64,000 nucleotides of DNA from Cherax quadricarinatus (lineage: Eukaryota; Arthropoda; Malacostraca; Decapoda; Parastacidae). Both the position numbers and the translations under genes were made by a program. Below, in pieces: positions 22,001-34,000 of the stretch (positions are counted from its first letter, which is position 1; every line of letters begins with the position of its first letter). Location: positions 4,653,909 to 4,717,908 of the forward strand of contig NC_091374.1 in the NCBI RefSeq assembly GCF_038502225.1, given 5' to 3'. The notes below the pieces were generated by a model, which saw only the letters and a program-made list of their open reading frames with translations, was not told the DNA's origin and did not search any database.

Positions 22001-25000
22001 TAAAAACGTAAAATACTTGATACCTTTCTATATCTATGGTTAGAATCACTTTTAAACACTTGTTAATGAACAGTATGATATTCATGTACTGTACATTAAA
22101 AAAAAAAAAAATACTGTGCTGAACATGTGAATACAACTGCTATTACAACAAACCTCATGTTTAGCCAAAACTGCATCCATGTTATCATGGCTATCTTCAT
22201 CCTCTGCAGGTGCTTCAATATCCATGTGCACTCTACCATCACCATCAATGCGCTGGATCACAGTAGCCACAACAGGAACCTATAAAAATCAGTTATTATA
22301 CACAATATTTTATGAACATTTCCAATGGAAATGTTTTTTTAATCAAGCATTGGGGGGGGGGCAGGATTTTTTTTTTTTTTAACTGTGCAATCATTACACT
22401 GACCAATTCTCTTAAGTATAGGCCCAAATTTACTGCTCACAGCATATCTGAGGGAGCTGTGCTTAAAACATAGATCTTCACGAGTGACTCAGGTGTCACT
22501 GATGAAGATCTACGAAGGAGACAGTGAATAGGTTAAGAGTATTGAATTTTTGTTTTTCATTAAAAGTCCGAATTTCAGATATGCTTCAAATCTTTTTTTT
22601 TTTTAATTCTAAATAATTAATTCTCGATAATTGGAGTTTTTCTTTCTTTTTGGGTCACGCTGCCTCAGTGGGAAACGGCCGATGTGTAAAAAAAAAAAAA
22701 AAAAAGTGTAACAGGCAAAACTTATATTTAATGAAAATTTTAAATACGATACTTATTATTTTATTATTATAACTGTAAAGCATTAAGCCCATAGGGGTCA
22801 TCCATTGCCTAGGAAAATGGGAGAAAATAAGGTTTGATCCAAGGGAGAAACAAGTCCAATTCTTTGGGTCAAGTGTTCCTCGCTAGCATCAAGACACCTC
22901 CCTTGAGATAACTGTACTCTGTAGTATTAAAACAACTCTTTCCCTAAACTTTAGTACAACACAAACATAAGTACAATAATAAGCTTTTCACTTTACTCAT
23001 TTATTGATGTTTATAAATCATTTCAACATCCATTAAGCTTAAGAAAAATGGCTTCTTAATTTGTATACTATATCTTGCAGAACAGTGCTATCCTCTACCA
23101 CATTTCACCATTCTGTGATTTTACTACCTCCCTCCCCTCCATTTACTTCAGCTCTCCCATTACTTTCCTTCAGAAAGGAGAGCATGTACTATGACAAGTT
23201 TTTATTTTCACTGGAAAACACTGAACCCATAGCAGGTCATCAGAAATGGAGGAATGAGAGGCTATCAGGTTTGATTGCCCTTGAAGAGTAAAAGAAATAA
23301 AAGATGTTCTTAAAATCCCAAATACCTTAATCTGTACAGCCTTTGTGCCACATTGCTGGCTGGACACGGTAAATTTGCCTGCCCTTCTCAGCTCATTAGC
23401 ACTGGCTGGAACAAGCATCTGAAAGAAAAAATTTAAACAAACAATAAATTTATATTTACAGCTACACATTAATCATCAAAGCTGTTGGAAACAATGCAGC
23501 TCAGATTCTGAAATCATCTACAGTATTGAGTTTGAAGGGACTGAGCTCAAGTTAATGGGCCGCCCTTTTAATTTTCATATATAGCGTTAGCCTTCACTTT
23601 AATGATAGCCATTTGTTTCACTTCCTTACTTTTATTATATTATACAATACATTCATGTCTGTGGTTCATTATGGATGCAGAACTTCCATCCGTGTTCCCT
23701 CATCCTGGTGGACCTTCTTATAATGTCTGTCCTTGTTAAACCTCTCTACTTCCTGGAATATTCTTTATCATGGTCCTTTCTTTTCTTAATATATGGACCT
23801 TGACTCACAAACCATACCCCACCCGTGGTATGGTTTGTTTGCAATCGTGTCATTACGATTTCGTGAGTCATGTTGATGGCTTTGAAGGGAGATTAATCTG
23901 TAAAAACTTGCATTTGTAGTTACAGTGGTGCCTATGCTAAACTTCCTATGGTGTAGAAATATACCTAGTTGGATGAATCTTATTGTAGCTAGCTGGTCCA
24001 GTGGCTAAGGCGATGGTCTCGAGTTTTGTGATTCTCTGATCGCGGGTTCCAACCCCACCTGTGGTATGATATGCACTATGATGTAAATAAGAAAGAATAG
24101 AGGACCTAGGACACTTCCCTGTGGCACTCCAACAACTACAGGTTGAGTCATGATAGATCTAAATCTTTTTTTTTCTTTTTTCAAAGCTCACTCTGCAATT
24201 ATGTAACTAATCTGAAGCATAAGAATAGCAATATCTATGAAGAATGTCAGGGAAAACCATTTAGTGCAACTTTTAGAGGTAAGAAATACTATGCTTATTG
24301 TAGCCAGCTGACCAAGTGGCTTATGCACTGGCCTGAAATTTTAAGACTCGCTCACCATGGGTTCAAACCACATCCATACCCTGGTTTGTACTATAAAGGA
24401 TGAGTAGGGATGTTACAGTTTGGAGGAGTTTCTAATTATATTTGTGCACTTCTGTGAAATATTCAAAGGTAAACTAACTTATATAGGTAGTAGGTTGGTA
24501 GACAACAACCGCCCAGGGAGGTACTACCGTCCTGCCAAGTGAGTGTAAAACGAAAGCCTGTAATTGTTGTACATGATGATAGGATTGCTGGTGTCCCTTT
24601 TTCTGTCTCATAAACATGCAAGATTTCAGGTACATCTTGCTACTTCTGCTTACACTTAGGTCACACTACACATACATGTACAAACATATACTTTCTAGCT
24701 CTTGTTCTTTATTTCCTCTTATCTCCATGAGGAAGTGGAACAGAATTCTTCCTCCGTAAGCCATGCGTGTTGTAAGAGGCAACTGAAATGCCGGGAGCAA
24801 GGGGCTAGTAACCCCTTCTCCTGTAAATATTACTAAATGTAAAAGGAGAAACTTTCGTTTTTCCTTTTGGGCCACCCCGCCTCGGTGGGATACGGCCAGT
24901 GTGTTGAAAGAAAGAAACTAACTTATATAAAAAAATTTGCTGTATTTCACTAATAAATGTCAACATATGTTAAAACTAAATGCTAATGAAGATTTATTTT

Positions 25001-28000
25001 CTTTTTTTACAGAAGTTTGAAACTTACATGCTTGTTTCCTAAGGCAAACTGCACTTTGACAACAACAGGGACTCCTTTAGAGGGCTTGAGAAGAGCAAAT
25101 GGAGTTCTTCCTGCAGCCAAGGCACGATGCATTGCATTTGTGTCGATTGGTTCAATCAAAATGCCACTTTTTATCTAGAAATATATGTAAACAAAGAATA
25201 AAATTCAAAATAAATATAAATTTTAGTTTTTGAAAAATATATTACCAATGTATGAGAGTATAGTTTTACCAACGCTCTTATATGGGTGTGAAGCGTGGGT
25301 GATGAATGTTGCAGCGAGGAGAAGGCTGGAGGCAGTGGAGATGTCATGTCTGAGGGCAATGTGTGGTGTGAATATAATGCAGAGAATTCGTAGTTTGGAA
25401 GTTAGGAGGAGGTGCGGGATTACCAAAACTGTTGTCCAGAGGGCTGAGGAAGGGTTGTTGAGGTGGTTCGGACATGTAGAGAGAATGGAGCGAAACAGAA
25501 TGACTTCAAGAGTGTATCAGTCTGTAGTGGAAGGAAGGCGGGGTAGGGGTCGGCCTAGGAAGGGTTGGAGGGAGGGGGTAAAGGAGGTTTTGTGTGCGAG
25601 GGGCTTGGACTTCCAGCAGGCATGCGTGAGCGTGTGTGATAGGAGTGAATGGAGACAAATGGTTTTTAATACTTGACGTGCTGTTGGAGTGTGAGCAAAG
25701 TAACATTTATGAAGGGATTCAGGGAAACCGGCAGGCCGGACTTGAGTCCTGGAGATGGGAAGTACAGTGCCTGCACTCTGAAGGAGGGGTGTTAATGTTG
25801 CAGTTTAAAAACTGTAGTGTAAAGCACCCTTCTGGCAAGACAGTGATGGAGTGAATGATGGTGAAAGTTTTTCTTTTTCGGGCCACCCTGCCTTGGTGGG
25901 AATCGGCCGGTGTGATAATAAAAAAAAAAAAAAAAAAAATATTACCAATTTTTGCTTTATACCATATCTGCTACTTTTGCTTATTAAATTGTCCAATGTA
26001 AGTTGACTATTTATACACACTTTCCCATGGAAATCCTTGAACTTAAAAACAAATAAAATGCCCCAATTCCTGTTAATGAAGCTACCAACATCAAAGTAGA
26101 ATGAAACTAACTAGTCTAAGAACAGGATACAATATTCCTAACCTTCGGAACTGGAGAGTTTGTCTTAATGAAAGTAGCACTTAGCTGCCACAAATAGCAC
26201 ATCTGTTACCAAAGAACTATGTACAGTATATCAAAATAAGAGAATACTTGCCAAGAGCAATATTTTTTCAGGAAGCATAATCACACGACTTTCATAAAAT
26301 ATAAAAGCAGCAGACATTTCCGTAGTTATAACAAAACACTTACTTGAGATTTAGGCTTCATCTTCCGCTGCCTTGCTAGTGGCTCATTTCCAATCTACAA
26401 ACAAAAGAGAAGTTAGGATTAACAATTATTTAAATGTCATGAGAATCCTGAGACTTACAGTACTTAAAAGTTAGAATTTCTTAAATATCAATAATTCACT
26501 ACGTGCATTTCCCAGCAAATCATGCTTTCCCAAAGACTTCTACAAGTCCAAGATAAGTTGCAGGGTAATATTTTTAAAAGAAACAGACACAATGCATACA
26601 GGATACATATATTAAAAAGTTTCAATCCTGGAAACTTGGTTACTTCAAATACATGAGGAGTATGAGAAAAGACAGACTATATATAAGAGCAGTAGAGATG
26701 AGTAGTAGTCATGGTGGTGGCAGTATTAATACGAGCTGGTAGTATTAGTAACCGAACACTCAGAGCTGAGAACAGCTTATCTTGCAATTGTATCACATGG
26801 CAGTTTCGTGGAAGCAAGCTCTCAGTTCATAAATGCCAGGGTGTGGAAATGTTATAACTACTAACTTTTTTAATGATGGTGTTGGAGGTGGCAATGAGCA
26901 ATGCTTCAAGGCAACTGCATCCCTTCAAATCTGGCTATCTCTATATTAGTTTATCACCTTGACAATGCATGAAATGTCCCTCAGTGTTTCCATGGAAGAG
27001 AAGTGTTGAAGCAATGGCAATTGGTTTTGTTGTTTTGCTATTGTTCTGCTACTGTTTTGTTGTTGTTGCTTTGTTGTAGTTGTGTGTGCACATTTGAAGG
27101 GGGGGAGATATCACTCGAAGGCAACACCAGAGGCTGGTGGATTGTGCAGAATGGTTTGAGCTCTGCATCTGCAATACTGGATGAAATGAGAGGGAATAAA
27201 AAGATGGAAAAAGGTCTGCTGAATGTAGCCTCATTCTTCTTCAAAGAACTCAGTTCCAGAGATACATCACGAACGCTGGAAGAATCATTTGACTACCTCG
27301 CATTTGGTGTGAGGATCATGGTGTGAAAAGAAGTGGGTGAGGTTATCCTTGTTGACAAGACTTCCTACAGACCTTAAAGGACAGGATATCCTTGTCAGGG
27401 GGTTCAGCAGAAATGTGATGAGGAAGGGAAGTTTTCCTTCAGCTTAATATTCAAGTGAACCTACTACTACAGTGGACCCCCGCATACCGTTGGCATCACA
27501 TAACGTTAAATCCGCATACCGATACAGTTTATCGCTAAGATTTTGCCTCGCATACCGCTAAAAAACCCGCTCAATGCTATTCGTCCGAGACGCGTCAAAT
27601 GTGCGGCCTGAGCCAGCCTCACATGTTCCGCTGGTGGCATTGTTTACCAGCCAGCCTCCGCGGTAACATCCAAGCATACAATCGGAACATTTCGTATTAT
27701 TACAGTGTTTTTGGTGATTTTATCTGCAAAATAAGTGACCATGGGCCCCAAGAAAGCTTCTAGTGCCAACCCTACAGGAATAAGGGTGAGAATTACTATA
27801 GAGATGAAGAAAGAGATCATTGCTAAGTATGAAAGTGGAGGGCGTGTGTCTCCGAGCTGGCCAGGTTGCATAGTAAACCCCAATCAACCATCGCTACTAT
27901 TGTGTCCAAGAAAACGGCAATCAAGGAAGCTGTTCTTGCCAAAGGTTCAACTGTGTTTTCGAAACAGAGATCACAAGTGATAGATGATGTTGAGAGACTC

Positions 28001-31000
28001 TTATTGGTGTGGATAAATGAAAAACAGATAGCAGGAGATAGCATCTCTCAAGTGATCATAAGTGAAAAGGCTAGGAAGTTGCATGAGGATTTAATTAAAA
28101 AAATGCCTGCAACTAGTGATGATGTGAGTGAATTTAAGGCCAGCAAAGGTTGGTTTGAGAGATTTAAGAAGCATAGTGGCATACATAGTGTGATAAGGCA
28201 TGGTGAGGCTGCCAGTTCGGACCACAAAGCAGCTGAAAAATATGTGAAGGAATTCAAGGATTACATAGACAGTGAAGGACTGGAACCTGAACAAGTGTTT
28301 AATTGCGATGAAACAGGCCTGTTTTGGAAGAAAATGCCAAGCAGGACCTACATTACTCAGGAGGAAAAGGCACTCCCAGGACATAAGCCTATGAAAGACA
28401 GGCTTACTCTTCTCATGTGTTCCAATGCTAGTGGTGATTGCAAAGTGAAGCCTTTATTAGTGTATCACTCTGAAACTCCCAGAGCGTTCAGGCAAAAGAA
28501 TATCCTCAAGGCTAATTTGTGTGTGCTGTGGAGGGCAAACATTAAGCCATGGGTCACTAGGGACTTTTTCTATGACTGGTTACACCAAGCATTTGCCCCC
28601 AATGTGAAAAATTACCTAACTGAAAAGAAATTAGACCTTAAGTGCCTCCTGGTGTTAGACAATGCCCCTGGTCATCCTACAGACGTGGCAGAGCGACTTT
28701 GTGGGGACATGAGCTTCATTAAGGTGAAGTTTTTGCCTCCTAATACCACTCCTCTCCTGCAGCCCATGGACCAGCAGGTTATTGCAAACTTCAAAAAACT
28801 GTACACAAAAGCTCTGTTTGAAAGGTGCTTTGTAGTGACCTCAGAAACTCAATTGACTCTAAGAGAGTTTTGGAGAGAGCACTTTAATATCCTCAATTGT
28901 GTAAACCTTATAGGTAAGGCTTGGGAGGGAGTGACTAAGAGGACCTTGAACTCTGCTTGGAAGAAACTGTGGCCAGAATGTGTAGACAAAAGGGATTTTG
29001 AAGGGTTTGAGGCTAACCCTGGGAATCCAATGCCAGTTGAGGAATCCATTGTGGCATTGGGAAAGTCCTTGGGGTTGGAGGTTAGTGGGGATGATGTGGA
29101 AGAGTTGGTGGAGGAGGACAATGAAGAACTAACCACTGATGAGCTGCTAGATCTTCATCAGCATCAGGCCAGACCTGAAGAAACTGCTTCGGAGGAGGGG
29201 AGAGAGAACTTGAAGAAGTTGCCTACTTCAAAGATTAAGGAAATGTGTGCAATGTGGCTTAAAGTGCAAACCTTTTTTAATGACAATCACACTAACACAG
29301 CTATTGCAAGCCGTGCTGGTGACTATTACACTGACAATGCTGTGAACCACTTTAGGAAAGTCATAAAGGAACGGGAGGTACAGGCCTCTATGGACAGATA
29401 TGTTGTGCGACAGAAGTCCAGTGACTCTGAAGCTGGTCCTAGTGGCATTAAAAGAAGAAGGGAAGTAACCCCGGAAAAGGACTTGACACCAAGTCTTAAT
29501 GGAAGGGGATTCCCCTTCTAAACACTAAGACTCTCTCCTCCTCCCATCCTATCAATCATCACCAGATCTTCAATAAAGGTAAGTGTCATGTAACTGTGCA
29601 TGTCTTTTTCAGTTTGTGTGTATTAAAATTAATATTTCATGTGGTAAAATTTTTTTTTTCATACTCTGGGGTGTCTTGCACGGATTAATTTGATTTCCAT
29701 TATTTCTTATGGGGAAAATTCATTCGCATAACGATAATTTTGCATAACAATGAGCTCTCAGGAACGGATTAATATCGTTATGCAGGGGTCCATTGTATTA
29801 GTAAATATTAACACTATCACTAATATTACTACTCTCTCTCCTGCCCCTATACATGTATTACCTATTTTTCTCTTGTTATTATTTTATTATTATCACACTG
29901 GCCGATTCCCACCAAGGCAGGGTGGCCCGAAAAAGAAAAACTTTCACCATCATTCACTCCATCAGTCTTGCCAGAAGGGTGCTTTACACTACAGTTTTTA
30001 AACTGCAACATTAACACCCCTCCTTCACTTATGTATTCGAATGATCACTGTCCCTGAACTGAAACATTTTTGATAAAGATGTACTAGTGAATGCATTCGT
30101 GTCCATTTCCTTCAAGTTGTCAGAAATCATTTACCTTCTTCATCTTACCTTCAATTCAGCATTAAACCCCAAGAAAAAAATAATCAATACACAAGCACTG
30201 TGTATAATTTTAGCTGAATATGATGAAATATATTGTACTGTACAATGAACATAGTATCCAAAAAAACCACTGGACCTGGTACTACAATGAATCCCTATGT
30301 GCCACCACAATCCTTATCACTTATTGCCCATTCTGAACTCTGGCTCTAATGAAACTTAATATAATATGGCCCAAAGGCAACAATGTTCTTATAGCAGCTT
30401 AGGTGTGAACTTTGTGCCATGTCACAAAGCATAGGTTTGTGAGGCACAAAGTTCGAACAACAGTATATACATGCCAGTGAGATACTGTATGTAGTCCATT
30501 ATACAAGTCAGTTTGGTAAGATCTCAACAGTATCAAAACAAATTCTTCATTAAGAAAGATTAAGTGGCACACCACTGTGCCTAGATTCAGAAATACTATG
30601 TGCATAACGAAGATACTAATAGTCACAGACTTCTAACAAATACAGCAATTAAGTAGGTCCCCTCATCTCAAATTATTACTTAGAATTATACAGTGATGAC
30701 GTACCTCCTGAAAAGTTCTGTCTCCATTTGGCAACTGAATTATGCGGACATTTCCAATCTTTCTCTTCCGAAAGAGAGCATTATTATTAGTTACAGTCCG
30801 AGATCCAGATCCTGATAATACCCTTGACCCGTGTAGGTTACGCACACCGTGCTTGTATTCTTCGTGTTGTCGTAACTGGGCTCTTCTTGCAAAAGCATGT
30901 TCACAAAAATTACACTTATATTTATCCGGTACATACTGATAGTTGAGTGTTCCATCGGCATGAGACTGAGGAAAAGGGAAAAATTACATTCAAGTACATT

Positions 31001-34000
31001 TTTATACATTGATCACCTACTTTACACGATAATATAAATTATTACTTCACATTTAGTAATCAGCTTACTTTTGCTTTGTGACACTGTAGATTTGAAGATT
31101 GATTGAAGCCTCTTCCACAAATGTCACATTTATACGGCCGTTCGTTTGTATGAGTAAATAGGTGATTCTTTAAATTTCCTGCAAAAAATATAAATTTTTA
31201 AAAATACCATGTATAAAACCATACATTTCTATTTAATTCACAGACTGGGTCAAAATACCATTGTGTCCATTTCATTTCTCTTGCAAAGTAAAATATGTGA
31301 CCACTATTAAATAAACTTACTGCTAAAACTAATCTTATAGTGTACTGTAGATATACAGGGTGCTCAATATAATCATAACCTTAGATGAACACTGGTGAAA
31401 AGAAGTTTTGATAATTTAAGAGTGCTTTGACCTAGCAGATCAAAACACAAAACTGTTCAAGGGGACGACTGATGGACACAGCAAAATGACAGGAGAGAAA
31501 ACTAATCGTATACAGGGGAAAAATTTTTTTGGTAAAAAGTGAGGAGATCAACAAAGAAGTGTTTTTATGGCTGTTACATTATCAGTTATCATAACTTTGA
31601 CAAAGATTCTGGAGAGCGAAATGTTGCCACAATAAAATATCACATTAGTTGCACGTGTCCCCTTTTACCTAACAGTCAGTAATTCTACCAATGTTATTAC
31701 AGGTCAATGTAAATTTAAGGAAAGGAAACAGCTTGCCTGGTAATAAGAGGGAGATTTTACACAAGGAATAAACTTCACACTCATGGGGCTGAGGTGAGCA
31801 TGTTATCATAGTGCCACAAACAAAATAATTCCAACCCCCCTCCCCCCCAAAAAATCACAAAATTCTCAGGACTACGATAGTGCCCAATGATGCCATGAAG
31901 CACCATATATAGAACTTCCAGCATCAACTCATTTGTACTGACAGGAATGTAGTGAGGGAAGTTTTAAAAATTACAGAGCATAACTATATTCTTCTGTTTC
32001 TTTCAACACACTGGCCGTATCCCACCAAGGCGGGGTGGCCCAAGAGGAGAAATTAAAGTTTCTCCTTTTACATTTAGTAAAGGGTTACTAGCATAACTAT
32101 ATGTTATACATATATACCCCTAGACAGCAACCGCCCAGGGAGGTACTACCATCCTGCCAAGTGAGTGTAAAACGGAAGCCTGTAATTGTTTTACATGATG
32201 GTAGGATTGCTGGTGTCTTTTGTCTGTCTCACAAATATGCAAGATTACAGGTACGTCTTGCTACTTCTACTTACGCTTAGGTCACACTACACATACGTGT
32301 ACAATCATATATATACACACCCCTCTGGGTTTTCTTCTATTTTCTTTCTAATTCTTGTTCTTGTTTATTTCCTCTTATCTCCATGGGGAAGTGGAATAGA
32401 ATTCTTCCTCTGTAAGCCATGCGTGTCGTAAGAGGCGACTAAAATGCCGGGAGCAAGGGGCTAGTAACCCCTTCTCCTGTATATATTACTAAATTTAAAA
32501 GAAAAAACTTTAGTTTTTTCTTTTGGGCCACCCCACTTCGGTGGGATACGGCTGGTACGATGAAAGAAGAATATACCCCTGCACAAGGCATTTTATTTCC
32601 CCTTATGTCCATGTAAATTTGTAACACTATAATCTATGAGAAACTACTGTAGTGTTAATAATACTCACCCTTTTGGTGAAAAGCTTTACCGCAAACATAG
32701 CACCTATGCTGTTTCTCTTCAGTGTGGGTCTTCTTGTGGGAAATTAAAGTAGAGACACGACTGAAGGTTTTTTGGCAGATATCACACACATATGGTCTTG
32801 ACTGAAATGATATTTTATGTTACACTGCAAGTTTAAATAGATGTAGTTTCCCATAAAAAAAATTTACTTATAAATATCCCAATATCCTCTAGCCCTACCT
32901 ACTCACAACTCTTCTTTTCTTTCCACCTTTACTGGCCTCCATGTGTCCCCTCTTTAGCCTCTTGTAAATTACAACCCAAAACCATTCATAAATGCCTATT
33001 ATCAGTCACTCTACTCTTACTACAGCAAATAATATTACTGAGTACTGAAGTCTTAATGAGAAAATTTAGTTACCAATGAGAAATTTTGTGAATCAGACAT
33101 AGGAATTGACAAACACATACTCATAAGATAAAATAAGGATTAATCCATAGTACTGACCTTTACCAAACTACTAGATATATACCATTTGTACATAAGACAG
33201 TTTTTGCTTTTTTTTCTTCAGTGTTTCCTCTTTGTTTAACCAGTTAAGAATGAAAACAAATATCACTAGAAATGTCCTATTTTGTAGACAGGAGAAAGAG
33301 AGGGATGATAAACACACTGTACTGTGTGTCATTAAAGGATAAGAGAAAACCAAGACATTTTGGCAGCAACAAGGTGAATAAAAGACCACAGAGCTAAATT
33401 ATAGCTAAAAGGCAATACAAAAGGAATATTAAAAGTATCTTTTCACTTAGTGATAGGTAGCTGGAATGGAATTCTGGAAGAGGCAGTAAAAGTTAAAACT
33501 ACCGAAAACTTTTAAAAAACTTCAAATTACATACTGAAGAGATATCACAAACATTACTCCACCCTATAACTACACATAGGTAATTAAACCCACATGAATA
33601 AAAATAAAAAAGAATTACCTCAGAGTGAGTGGCTTTATGTTGTGAAAGTGTGGACATTTGCCTGAAAGCTTTCCCACACTGGTTGCATCGGAAATTACGC
33701 TCATCCGTGTGTGTGGGTAAATGTCGCATTAAGGTATACTGGTGCATGAACTCTTTTCCACCTAGACAGAAAGACAAAAAATATGACACATAATTTTAGT
33801 TATTGTCCCTGTCATGATCCAATACAGTTTCCTTGACTGGAAAAATACAATTAGGAGATGAAGAAAGTCAGCAATTCATTAGAGGAAATATGTGAAGTGC
33901 ATTACATAGTTCATTATAATAATTAGACTTTTATTAGGATTACAACTGTGGATATGTTTGTAAGAAGAAATGTTTAATACATTGACATGTTCATAATTCA

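Noticed and set aside
23985..24065. Possible tRNA gene with A and B boxes
   Set aside because: Acceptor and anticodon stems do not pair and the SINE tail occurs elsewhere; a tRNA-derived SINE fits better.
25230..25676. 148-codon open frame as a host gene
   Set aside because: It is the C-terminal part of a 5'-truncated RTE with a TSD.
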